Below are positions 37,856 through 50,100 of a stretch of 64,000 bases of DNA, one piece after another. Position numbers and translations under genes: made by a program. Below the pieces are notes generated by a model, which had not been told where the DNA came from, searched no databases, and was given only the letters and a program-made list of their open reading frames with translations. This DNA is from Chrysomallon squamiferum (lineage: Eukaryota; Mollusca; Gastropoda; Neomphalida; Peltospiridae). The stretch covers positions 5,048,764-5,112,763 of the forward strand of contig CM022670.1 in assembly GCA_012295275.1 (NCBI GenBank), written 5' to 3'. Position 1 is the first letter of the stretch; the number at the start of each line of letters is the position of its first letter.

Positions 37856-38988
37856 GTAACTGAATTATTTACAACGGTCGTTGTAGCTAACCGGCCTTTA
37901 TGTAAAAAAACCCCAAAAGCAGAAAAAGTATTCTCAGTAAAAACTGTTACTGCATACTAAACCTTCAGCTGCAACTCAATAAAAGACTCGTTTCGATTAG
38001 TGACAAGCGATACGTTATATGCACTTTCCAAAACTTCAGCAGGCAGGAAAACTTAACGTTTTCGTCACATCAAAAGTGGTGCTGCTGTTTACACGGGGAG
38101 AGAGAACAAAAAGTATTATACACCAAAATATCGTGCGCTAACTAATGATCTGTCCAGCTATCACATCTTCTGTGAACCTCTTATATTTAAAATTCAAAAG
38201 CATTTTTTTGCACGATCCGTAACGGAATTAGTTAAATTGTGCAAAAAAAAAAAAAAAAAAAGTTTTTAATTTATTTATTTAGGTTTAAAAATTTGCTGTA
38301 ACATAGACTAAGTGTTCAGGAAGGTAAACATAGGTGAGTTGCCCACGAGACAAACGTGTAATGTGGATGGTTCCACATGTTGAAAGTAAAAGCAAATCAC
38401 AACCTAACAACCATTAAGTCATAGCGCGCCGAGAAATAATCACCTTTATATAAACATATTTCATTTGTTACTGCTTTTATAAACCTTTTTTTTTATTTTT
38501 ATTATTTTTTTTATTATTCGTCACCGTCGTTGACTTCTTTTTCACTGCGACAAAGCTACGAGAATACGCGGATATGTTTCCTAAAACCGTGAGTTGTTTT
38601 TGTTATCGGTGGTTTTTTGTTTTGTTTTGTTTTGTTTTGTTACCAGCCCGCCATTGCTTCAAAGTTACCCGCTTCGAATGTCGTCTGCTGGTTTTCTCGG
38701 ATTTAAACTCTGTGGTGGTCTACGAGCGCGTTTGTTACCAGATAGCCTTTATGTCGGCCCCATTATCATAAAATGCATGTTACGGGTTTGTACGTTTTGA
38801 CAAAACCGTGCTGCCAACCAGGTTGAAACTTGTTATTTTTAAAATCACAAAGAGACTTGGAAATTCCGATTACAGCCATGCGTTCAGAAATTCGTAACAT
38901 TATATATTTTTTTTTCTTTCTTCAGCTAATCAAGACTAAACAATAAAGAATAAATAAATAAATAAATATAGAAAACAGAAGGGAATAG

Positions 38989-38991
<3 letters not shown>

Positions 38992-39062
<71 letters not shown>
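38992..39062 (+). repeat. (GA)n microsatellite
   Basis: About 70 nt of GA with one AA interruption near 39051. Confidence 0.97.
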
Positions 39063-40919
39063 CAGCTGCAATATAAATATAAAATTTTAAAGCAATTGAT
39101 TTAAAACGAAAATAAATATAAATAATCAAATAATCAAAAATAAAACACAAAAAGAAAAACAGCATTCCTGAAATGTTGTCCAATTTAAAAAAATAAAAAA
39201 AATAAAAAAAATTAAACGAACAAAGCTTTGAAAAATAAGCAAATGGTAAACAACTTCAATCGATTTGTGTGTCTTGGTGCTACCTAGTGGTGTTCTCTCA
39301 GGAAAAACATTATTATTTTTATAACGCAGCTACTGGAACTTAAACCTTCTGGGGCCAGCGAACCATTGTCTCGGCAAACAGAGACCGTGCTTAGCACCTA
39401 CCCGCGGCTGCGAAGAGGTGAACACATACAACTGTGATGTCCATTCTTTGAAAATAATTCCAAGCATGTGAGGCGCTTGTGTTTCTTTTTTTTCTCTCTC
39501 TCTCTGGTGTACAGAAAAAGACACGAGAGCGGGTTTCCAAACGCTGCAGTAGTTAAATATGACTTAATACGAACATACGAAATATGCGCCGCATTCAACA
39601 ACGTTCACTGCTGTGTTGAGTAGCCTGGCAAGGAAGACAGTTTGTGTTAGGACGAAAACACACCTCGAAATGTTTTCGTAAATCCTCCGTCTTTTGAATT
39701 CTACTTAGCCCGTGTCTGTTGTGGTATTTCTCGATTTCACGATGCATTTTCGTTTTTTTTCAAACGAAATGTTTCAGAAAATTCGAATGCCCAAACACAC
39801 AGAGCTGTTAATTAAGTTTTAAAACCAAGGGAACACGAAAAGTTCACATGATGGTTTTTTGAATTTTGTTTTGAATTTTTTATTTTTATTTTTATTTTTT
39901 ACAAATGTATTACCAATTCAGAATATAAAGGGAGAAAAATCTTCATTCAGTGATGAGTCTTATGAGTAATTTCTGTGACCTTGCCATGTTCAAAACAACG
40001 TCAGCAGGGGATGTTGTTACCCAGACTACCACGGTTCTATTTCATCGTAACCTAGTGACCCATGTACATGCGCAAAACATAAATTACTGAAGAGATTTAT
40101 GGGAAATCACATAATTATATAGAGAACTACATTTATCTGCCAATCTTGACAAGTGTGTTTCACTGTGATGTATCTATAAGGCTGTGCTCGCCTGGGTGAA
40201 CGACATGAGACAAATATCAGTGGAAGAAGAGAAAAGAAATAAATATAATGTTTGCATGTAAAAACTCGCAGTACGCCATATTTTTTTTTATTTTTTTTAT
40301 TTTTTTTAAACCCTTTACATGAACTGGTTTTTAGAAGATATCTTAAGAGAAGTGGAACTATAATTTGAATCATTCACTTTTAACAACAGTAATAACAGAA
40401 AATGATGATAATGATGATGATGATAATAATAATAATAATAAAAATAATTTAAAAATATAAATACCTTATTTCAGTTATTATTATTATTATTAGTATGTTG
40501 TTTTTGTAACGGTTGTTAACAATAAATTAATGAATGGTTAATAACAAGCAAAAAATATAGTTTATTTTACCAGTTATTAGGGTTCAGCCCTACAATTTCC
40601 TTGCATTATGATCAAATTCTCTGCATTCGAGAATACAGTCGGAGAGCTCTGGCTGGAAGGGGACAATGGTCATAATATGCAGTGAATATGGTTAATTACC
40701 AAGTATAAAATAAAGGAAGAATGAATTCATTCATCCTTAGTGCGCTCGCTCCCAAATACCTCCCCCTCTGGCATGTATTTATTTACATCAGATTTTTAGG
40801 TGATATTCTGGACAAGCTTACCCACTGCATGCTCTCTTATTACTTAGCAGCGAGCAATCTTTTACTGTGAGCACCTATCTCTAGACACCAGCAAATACTA
40901 AGATAAATATACTGGCCTG

Positions 40920-40969
<50 letters not shown>
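40920..40969. repeat. Poly(A) run of about 50 nt
   Basis: The longest homopolymer in the window. The sequence just upstream is not A-rich, so it could be the tail of a retroposed copy; no body was identified. It may also be inexact in the assembly. Confidence 0.9.
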
Positions 40970-40971
<2 letters not shown>

Positions 40972-41184
40972 CACAGAAAATAATTGAATGGATATTAAAT
41001 TGGTTTTACAGAAGTTCTGTCTCAGAGTTGCATCTCGTTTCATGAACGAAAGAAACTAAAAACTATAAATGTACTTGATTAATAAAACAAACGACAAGAA
41101 GAAGTATTTGTCTTTTTGTAATTTTTAACATATTAATAAAGTAAATAAAATTATAGCAAGCAGCTTCTTAATAATCATACCATG

Positions 41185-41310
41185 TGCATATGTGAACATT
41201 CTGTCACGTAAAACTAATAATTCTGTCTGCAGACAAGACAGAAAGGAAAAACGTAGACAATACAGCAGATAACCTACTTACTGCGCCCATGAACTCCGGT
41301 CAAATGATTT
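41185..41310 (+). repeat. Dispersed direct repeat, copy B (copy A at 37693-37855)
   Basis: Same orientation as copy A and about 3.5 kb away. The core from CTAATAATT through CAGACAAGA and GGAAAAACGTAGACAATACA to the CCGGTCAAAT end aligns with copy A, with about 44 nt missing in the middle. Confidence 0.8.
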
Positions 41311-42796
41311 GCAGCCCACTCAAAGAAATAAATTTTAGGTTTTGCATATTAATGAAGTAATTAAAAACGAGCAGCTCAAGAATTCATAAAATAAAGTTCT
41401 TCTCTACCCTCTTTAGAAAGATAACGTGTCACTTACATAAAATAAAAAATAAAAAAGAGCAATTCAAAAGAAGGTATTTATTTGTTACAGACTGCTGTAA
41501 GGAAAAAAATGTCAGATATTAATAAACTAAACACGTGTTAGAAATTCAAAAGAGGGTGTTACAGTGGTTGAGATCAAATCATTATTTAAAGCGTCTGTGG
41601 GGAATCTAAAAAACATCGTGTATTCAGTGAGAAATCTGATGACGTAATTTATACGCCGTTTACGGAGTAGGATGACACTATGCGGTGAGGATATCTAAAG
41701 TTTATTATCAGTTAGCATCTTAAAGATATGAATAACGAAACAGCAGGATTAGCCTAATAAATAAAACTTCAAGATTTTTCTCTTCTCTATTTTTTACTGT
41801 TTTTGGATTCAGATGATGAATTAGAAATCACAGCAGGTATGTTTGTTTGTAAAGAAAGCCTGTTGCATTAAGGAACTGTATGTAGAACTAACACTAGCTA
41901 AACAATTTAAAAAAAAAAAAAAAAAAAATCTTTTTCTAGTCAACTATTTTTTAAAGAGCTGATGTACGACTTGATGGATTAGGCCCAGTAGGAAATGGAT
42001 ATCGCAGGATCGAATCTATTTGTTGAGTCTATAATGTTCTTCCTGTTCTTTCTATTGCCCCATTTCAGAGCATAAAAAAATTCGATTCACCATGTCAGCA
42101 TTTGGTTTTTTTTTTTTGTTTTTTTTTTTCAAATAAAACGTTCTTTAAACTGTTCTCAACAATTAAGACGACATTTTAACTTTTTTAATTTTTCATAAAT
42201 ACTTCGTCTTAAATCTTCCAGACGTCGAAGGTGAATTTTCAAAAAGATGATTTACAAATATCATCGCTGAGATATGTTAAGAATGCTTCACCTTTATCGG
42301 CGCTAGGGAAATCAATTCATCAAAGATTATAGAAACATTACTGAAGACTATTTCCATACGAAATGAGCACTGTTAGCCGCGATAAGCAGTGACGCTGGTA
42401 AATAAACGCACACTTGTTGATAGCAGACACAAGAAGACAACCTCCACTAACTGAATTATCTTCCAACAAAGATGTTTGCTCATTAAAATTATCTATTTCG
42501 ATCCTTCACCGCTAAGTTATCTTCGAGTTATCAAATAGTTGCCCTTTCAGCCAGGGAGAGAAAGTAAGGATCCGCACACAGCGTCGATAAGATCGGTCCG
42601 TGTCCCGTCTCCGGCCCGATTTCGCCGTCTAATGGTGCATGTAATGCGCAAATTGTGCAGACATAACAGAACCGACCTGAACCTCGGTTGAATTTAATGG
42701 TTCAGCGGTAAGCGCTGTGGAATTTGAAATATTTATCCTTAATTAAAGTATCGAGTTTAAAATAGAATAAATGAGCGTTCCAGTTTCTGTATGGTT

Positions 42797-42848
42797 GGGT
42801 ATATACTGTATATGTATGTATATACGTATGTGTGTGTGTGCGTATGAG

Positions 42849-42880
<32 letters not shown>

Positions 42881-43265
42881 TGTATGTATGTACGTATGTG
42901 TGTATGTGTGTATATGTGTATGTATGTATGTATGTATGTATGTATGTATGTATGTATGTATGTATGTATGGATGTATGTATGGTATTATGTATGTATGTA
43001 TGTATATACGTATGTATGTATGTGTGTATGTATGTATGTATGTATGTATGTATATACGTATGTGTGTATGTGTGTATGTATGTATGTATATACGTATGTG
43101 TGTATGTATGTATATACGTATGTGTGTATGTATGTATATACGTATGTGTGTATGTGTGTATGTATGGATGTATGTATGTATGTATGCATGAATGCATATA
43201 TGTATGGATGGATGGATGGATGGATGGATGTACGCGTGCATATATGTATGTATATATGTATATAT
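42797..43265 (+). repeat. (TGTA)n tetranucleotide array with a 24-bp higher-order unit
   Basis: About 470 nt of TGTA with TGTG and TGGA variants. Between about 43050 and 43160 a 24-bp unit (TATATACGTATGTGTG plus TATGTATG) recurs, and pure TGGA units lie at about 43204-43228. Because 4-nt units fill a 12-nt reading cycle without stops, both strands show long open frames (up to 200 codons). They encode only Tyr/Val/Cys/Met or Ile/His/Thr/Tyr repeats and are not genes. Confidence 0.95.
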
Positions 43266-43374
43266 AAGCAAACATGCATACATATGTTTATCTTAAAATA
43301 CTTACATGAACATATGCATACTTGTATATGTGTATATTTATGTATATTAAAATTACATATATTAATACATTAAT

Positions 43375-43426
43375 CACACACACACTCACACACACAAACA
43401 CACACGCACACACTCACACACACATA
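43375..43426 (+). repeat. (CA)n microsatellite, imperfect
   Basis: CA repeats broken by CTC, AAA and CGC triplets, about 110 nt beyond the (TGTA)n array. Confidence 0.9.
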
Positions 43427-44289
43427 TTTACGTCTGTTTTCTGTTTACATCCAAACAAATTACAGACATCTTGTTATCGTTTTAAGACAACAATCTCGAA
43501 AGCTTCAGCTTGAATATTTTAATGTGAAATAACATCACCCAAAGCCACAAACATTCCTAATATTTTATCCACAGGGCAATAGTTAAAATGAAGAAAGAGA
43601 AGAAAAAAGTAGCCAACACTAGCAATCTCAAATACCTGATCTGGTAACAAATAGAGAAACCCATTAATGTCTAAGTTTATCAAATCATAAGATTTATATC
43701 GGCATGAATTAGTGTTTTGAAGTTAAAGAAATGACATAAAAAATCATATTTCAGAATCAGCTTTGTTTGAATTAGACTATTGCAGTTAAAAAAATTACGA
43801 GATACAATCATATGTGTTGATCATTCTTAAATATTTTTAAAATCTCTTTCTTAGTTTTTGAAGTTATGGAAGTATCTTTTAAAACACGTTTGGATTACAG
43901 ATTAATCTTCTTTAGGTTTAAAATAAAACATGTAAAAAAAAAAAAAAAAAAAATAACAACAATAATAATAATAATTAATGTTTCGAAATAATGTTCGCAT
44001 GCAATACTGTTTAAAACATTTCGGAATCATTTTTGCCCTGAATGGTTTGAAGTTTAACTAACGACTCAGATGTGCATTTATTAATTTTTTAATTTGATAA
44101 TAAACATTTCGTATTTCTAACGTGGACAAGTGGAAATCTATTAAGTTTTTGGATTACTAATAATGTTGTTTTTTTTTTTTTTTTTTTTTTTTTTATATCC
44201 ATTTTCTCTTGACAGAAAGAAAAGTACACACATTGGATTTAATTACTCCAATCGCTGGAGACTGGTTGTATCAAAACAAAATGAAAATT

Positions 44290-44340
44290 AATCCTGAAAA
44301 CCATCATGCCCCAGGAGAGTGTTCTAACCATTAAGCTATG
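44290..44340 (-). mobile_element. tRNA-like SINE head remnant
   Basis: On the minus strand AGCTTAATGGTTAGAAC resembles the internal A box of a tRNA promoter. About 33 nt later a degenerate B-box-like stretch (TTTTCAGGATTAAT) follows. The stems of a real tRNA do not pair, so it is not a tRNA gene. A similar stretch lies at 54311-54360. Confidence 0.35.
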
Positions 44341-44706
44341 GTTAGCGGTTTAGCCCTAAACAGACAGAGAAGTAATATTCAGTAGTAATAATGATAATAA
44401 TTTAGCACTTGAATCCTTGTTTAATAAAACCTCTGTGTGTTTCTCTTGAAGACCGTGGAATTTGCAAGTCACTGTGTATTCTGATCACTGTTGTCTAAAC
44501 CACACTGATACCATCCGAGCTTTTCGCTTGTATTACACCAACTGCTGATCTGTAAAACGTCATTGGTAGATTGTTATTAGCTAGGTTAAATGTATTGATG
44601 ATTTAAATAATTTGTTATTATGTGGTTAATATTTGTTTAATTATTTATTCAAACATTCTACCCCATCCAGCGATCCATCCATTCATTCTTCCACTTAGTT
44701 CTTAAT

Positions 44707-44812
44707 ATCTCTCTCCCTCTCTCTTTCTCTTTCCCTCTCTCCCTCTCTCTCTCTCTTTCCCTCTCTCTCTCCCTCTCTCTTTCTCTTTCTCTCTCTCTCT
44801 CTCTCCCCTTCT
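44707..44812 (+). repeat. Long imperfect polypyrimidine (C/T) tract
   Basis: About 105 nt made only of C and T, mainly CT with CCC and TTT interruptions. Homopurine-homopyrimidine tracts with near-mirror symmetry can form triplex (H-DNA) structures. Confidence 0.95.
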
Positions 44813-46791
44813 TATTGTCTTACTCTCACCCTTCTTCATTACAAAGATGATACAATCACAGAGTCTCCTCATTCAATTAGAAGACAGGTAGCATGAAGAA
44901 GAGCGTTTACTGTTTCTGTCAATTGTCCTTCACGAGTAATCCCCTGAGAGATTACGTTATCAACGTACATGTGACAGTATCTATCAGCAAGGGTTAACTT
45001 CTTACGTCCTCCGTCTATTTCAAGCCTCGAGTAAAACGTTTCGTATTTCATTACTTCCCTTGATCATTCACTGACATTATTACGCTTCAGACGGACCATT
45101 CGACTCTCTGCCAGTCGAGCATGCAGCCATCTTCCATGACGTAATTAGCGATTCGGGTTGATGGCGGTGGATTGGAGCAACAATACGAGAGGACCAGGGA
45201 TAATGAACTGTAATAAATTGTAAGAAAAACGATTGTAAGAAGTCTGTGTACGGGGCAACTGGTACGTAAAGATTACAGGTATTTAGAGAATCCCTAACCT
45301 GTAACATAACTGACGTCGTCAAGGCGGGCGGCCACTGTGCATGATTCGTCAGCATGATTTTATCTGCCACAGATTTGATTTGTGTTGAACACACACGCAC
45401 TCTGCTCGTGTGTGGATTATTTAACAAATGGATCGGTTACATTCGCCAAAGCCAGACATAAAGTACAGAAGTCAAACATTAATTAATTAACTAATTTTCT
45501 GTCTTCATTTTAGTAATTATGCGAAAATATTCCAATGAATAATTTTTTTTTTTATTTTTTATTGTCTGTACACATTTCGATTATCTTGGAGCGATTTGTT
45601 TTTACATGCAGCTCAGTACATAACATACATTTTTTTTTAGATTTCGGAGGTTGTTTATTGGAATCAGCAGTTTATCAGGCTTTGTCATGACAAGTCGACG
45701 TCATTTCTCAAAGATTTAAGAATTTGAAATAATAATAATTAAAAAGAAGAAAAAAAAAAAAAAAGGAAAAGGGGAGGGGGAGAAGAAGAAGGAGAAAAGC
45801 AACAACAGTAATTATAATAATTATTTATAATAATAACAATAACATAATAAACAATGAAAGAAAATAGCAAATTTAATGGACTAAAGAAATGATATTAAAT
45901 GATTATAGTTTAAAATTAGATAACATTATTGTTTGCAGAATTTTGGTGATGATCGATCTAAAGCCAGTTTTAACCAAACACTCTCTAGCAAACAAAATTC
46001 ATTGTTATAGTTGAAGGTCACCATCAGTAAATTAAAATGAAATAAAATAAAAACAAGAAAAACAAGAAAAACAAAAAAAAAAAGCGACCACCAATTTCAT
46101 GCTTACATCACAACAGTAACCATTAAAATTTCTGAACACCACAACAACCGATAGAACATCAACAACAACAACTACTACTACTACATCCATCAACAACTAA
46201 TGCTACAAAAGAAACATTAACAACACCTACTCGTGATAATTCTATTACAAGCAATTTAAGCCGTATATTCGATTTCCGACGTCAAGAATTGGCGCTCGTT
46301 ACAACTCGTGGAGTATCTACTTGTTTTTCAGTATCGCCACGATCCGACTTGAACCTGTTTCTCTTGGTATAATAATGTCAATAAGATCAAATCTTCTCAT
46401 TAGAGGGTATTAAAACAGTCAGAACATTCTAATAACTTGCTGCAAATCACCATTGCCTTGGCCTCTTACTACAGAATACAGAATAAGCCAAACACATTTG
46501 ACTAGTTAACGCTCCATCGGCTTAGTTCGTTATTGTACGTGAAGTCCGTGACAAAAAAAAAAAAAAAATAAATAAAAAATTCGTCAAGAGATGTTATCTG
46601 TCGTAAATACGCAAGCTAAGAAAACTTGTAGTGTGAATGTTACTGTATAAGTGTTTTGTTGTTAATTAATGAAAATATTACATCACTGGTGTTGATATAT
46701 CCACACAGAGAGGTAACTGACCTGTCTATGAAAGAAATGTTTAGGTAATGCCGGACTGATTTAAAAAATTTTTGTTGTTGTTTTGCAAATA

Positions 46792-46793
<2 letters not shown>

Positions 46794-46854
<61 letters not shown>

Positions 46855-46872
46855 TGATGATGATGATGATAG
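46794..46872 (+). repeat. (AAT)n passing into (GAT)n
   Basis: About 19 AAT units followed by about 6 GAT units; loose GAT/AAT repeats continue to about 46940. Confidence 0.95.
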
Positions 46873-47258
46873 TAATCATGATGATGTTGAATGGATGATG
46901 ATAATATAATGATGATGATAATGATAATGATGATGGTGGTGGTAGTAATAGCAATAAGACTGAGAGAAGAATGACTTTACTATATTGCAAGTCGATTTTA
47001 TCAGTTTCCTGAAAACAATTTTTAAAATGAATTCTTAAAGTACGTGTATCTTATTGCTTGTTATCAGACATAATGCTTTAAACTGCTTGAATAATACTTC
47101 AAATACATAGTGAATAATAATGGAAACTTGTATTTTGCAAAACGGTATAAAATAAATAAAATCATAATACAAAAGCGCTATGTATTTTCACTGAATCTAT
47201 ATTATTCGAAAGGCAATATAATTCATATTAAATATGCAAAAATTAAAAATAAATAAAT

Positions 47259-47260
<2 letters not shown>

Positions 47261-47350
<90 letters not shown>

Positions 47351-47360
47351 AGAGAAGAAG
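47261..47360 (+). repeat. (GA)n microsatellite
   Basis: About 100 nt, with AA interruptions near its 3' end. First of three purine/pyrimidine arrays that alternate in orientation within 1.8 kb. Confidence 0.97.
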
Positions 47361-48030
<670 letters not shown>

Positions 48031-48383
48031 TTAGGTTACGTGATCAAATACTGATTGGATGTTTATTTTTATTTCACTTCAGTAGATTAAATGTTTATAA
48101 TTATAGTTCTATATAATTAATTATCTATGACTTTAGCTAAGATAAGTTTTAAATTCGTGCAGTGATCTTGATCTCCTATGCTATTTTTCCATTTTAAGGG
48201 AGATTTGAAATTTTAATAAACTCCGATCACAGTATTTTGTTTTAGTGAAGCTTGAAAAAACAAATTTGCCATTCGTCCGTTATGTTTCAAGTTGTCATCC
48301 TAAATATCATATTATTGGGTGTTTTATTTTTCCCATCCTCTTTCCAGTGATGCAGAAATCCTTTTTTCTTTGTCACATACCTT

Positions 48384-48385
<2 letters not shown>

Positions 48386-48422
<37 letters not shown>

Positions 48423-48434
48423 CTGTGTGTGTGT
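48386..48434 (+). repeat. (GT)n microsatellite
   Basis: About 35 nt of GT, then one interruption and five more units. Confidence 0.95.
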
Positions 48435-48960
48435 CTATCTGTCAATCTGTCTCTCTGTCATATTTTTCTCTGTCGTTTATTCGTTAGTTTTCCAAGACTA
48501 ACACATTTTGTAACAGAGACAAACATTTTATTAACGCACCACCAAGACACGAACCCAGAATTTTTCGGTTCTTTTGATCTGCTGGATGGACAACATCTAC
48601 AACAAGACTGGCTGTGTTTAACTCGCTGAATCATTTCGCACTGTCAGCCTTGAAAAACAAAAGTGTCATCGGTGGGTCAGATAGATAGACCAGACGTTTT
48701 GACCGAGTTTTTGAAAAAGTGGCTTGTTTTTACCAAACAAAACACTAAAATGTCATAGTCTGAAGTCGTTTGTTTGTAGACTTAGATCATCAAAGGTAAT
48801 CTAAAAAGTTAAGAGCATTTCTGAAGATTAAGGATAATACCCGAAAACGCTTTTACTAAAAAGGTTTTTTTATTTTTTTTTGGATACATTTTACAGTTAC
48901 TTCAAGTGACAAGTGATTATATATTGGTATGTACGAAAGATATAGACAGAGAGAAAGAGA

Positions 48961-49073
<113 letters not shown>

Positions 49074-49799
49074 CTTTAATAAAACTATACATTATACAAA
49101 TATTATATTTCCGCTGAAGACGTTAAAACAAACTAATTATTGCTTCTTGTCTGACTAGATAAAACATGTCGCTGGCATGTGATGTAACAAGTGTTTGCGT
49201 TTTAGGAGTATTTCGATGCAATTTTGTTTTCTCTCCTGTTACATTAAGTGACGTCATTTCAAATTTGTTTTTTTCCGCAATATGTAGGTATAACCGTAAA
49301 TGTTAATAAAAATTAAAAAGAACCTGTACTAACGTTGAAATCTAACTGTCACTCTGCTTGCTTGTCTCTCACTCTTTTGGTAACCAGTATTTATTTTTAT
49401 GTGTACATCAGTCCATGAACAACGCATATTTTTCAAAACAAATAAACTTTATATACAGCCATCTACAACACTAAATTCTAAATAATATATATATTTTTTT
49501 ATTCTTCTTTTATTTAAGAAACAACAAACTAGTTAACCTCATGAGCATTAAAAAAAAAAAGGACAATTAGTGCTAATTCTAAACCCACCATATTAGGAAA
49601 TCTTTCCCCCCTCTTACTGCAGACTGATGATGGTAGGAGGCAATGATAAGGCCAGACCATTCATATAAGCACAACATTAATGTCAGCTGGCGAGATAAAA
49701 TCGTATGACATCTCCGTTAAAACTTGTTAACTGTTGTTTCCCGTCTCAAGAACAAAATTAACGCTTCTTTTAAGCCTTGCTCCGTGTTTTCGTCGGGCC

Positions 49800-49809
49800 C
49801 TGAGTCAGC
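49800..49809 (+). promoter_or_regulatory. AP-1/Maf-type site (CTGAGTCAGC)
   Basis: A TGAGTCA core with a Maf-type GC flank, inside a less AT-rich patch. Motif match by eye; no gene nearby to link it to. Confidence 0.25.
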
Positions 49810-50030
49810 TGTTTTTACTACCATCTGCATTCTTTGCTTTCTGGATACCACAGAGTGATGACAAGTATTTCAGCTGGCTGCAGTCATGAATGAAAAGCCG
49901 ATAGTGAACTGTATCTGACTTTGGGGCCAAAAAAAAAAGAAAAAAAGATTTACGGATTGTATTTGTAGAGATGTTTAATATAATATGTACGGCTTATATA
50001 AATAATCTAGATCTGTTTTCTTTGTGTGTG

Positions 50031-50036
<6 letters not shown>

Positions 50037-50098
<62 letters not shown>
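50037..50098 (+). repeat. (CT)n then (GT)n compound microsatellite
   Basis: About 26 nt of CT followed directly by about 36 nt of GT, the same CT-to-GT order as at 17225-17312. Confidence 0.97.

Positions 50099-50100
<2 letters not shown>

Larger units (their letters stand above)
33940..38990. other. Intergenic stretch
   Basis: No gene recognised. It contains (TTTA)n at 34107-34135, a more GC-balanced patch at 34190-34330, a 22-bp minisatellite at 35226-35313, GC-balanced patches at 36680-36800 and 38560-38830, A-rich sequence at 36910-37010 and 37240-37420, an (AAT)n array, and one copy of a dispersed repeat (37693-37855). Confidence 0.5.
39063..42790. other. Intergenic stretch
   Basis: No gene recognised. 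There is a more GC-balanced patch at 39330-39660, a long poly(A) at 40920-40969, the second copy of the dispersed repeat, and a CpG-bearing patch at 42530-42720 just before the (TGTA)n array. Confidence 0.5.
43430..47260. other. Intergenic stretch
   Basis: No gene recognised. It contains poly(A) and poly(T) runs (43934-43952, 44169-44194), a tRNA-like short-element remnant, a long pyrimidine tract, a more GC-balanced block at 44860-45440 holding two short minus-strand open frames (115 and 60 codons, no known motifs), a similar block at 46260-46540, and an (AAT)n array. Confidence 0.5.

Noticed and set aside
34057-38285. Repeated TTATTTATTTAGGT at about 34057, 34404 and 38270
   Set aside because: Short and built on TTTA repeats, so chance recurrence is enough to explain it.
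39385-39415. Possible REST (RE1) silencer motif near AGCACCTACCCGCGG
   Set aside because: Only the left half-site resembles the motif; the right half does not fit.
42702-43373. Open frames of up to 200 codons on both strands
   Set aside because: They are produced by the (TGTA)n array; the peptides are pure tetranucleotide-driven repeats.
46640-46990. 116-codon minus-strand frame rich in Ile
   Set aside because: It is generated by the (AAT)n/(GAT)n array.
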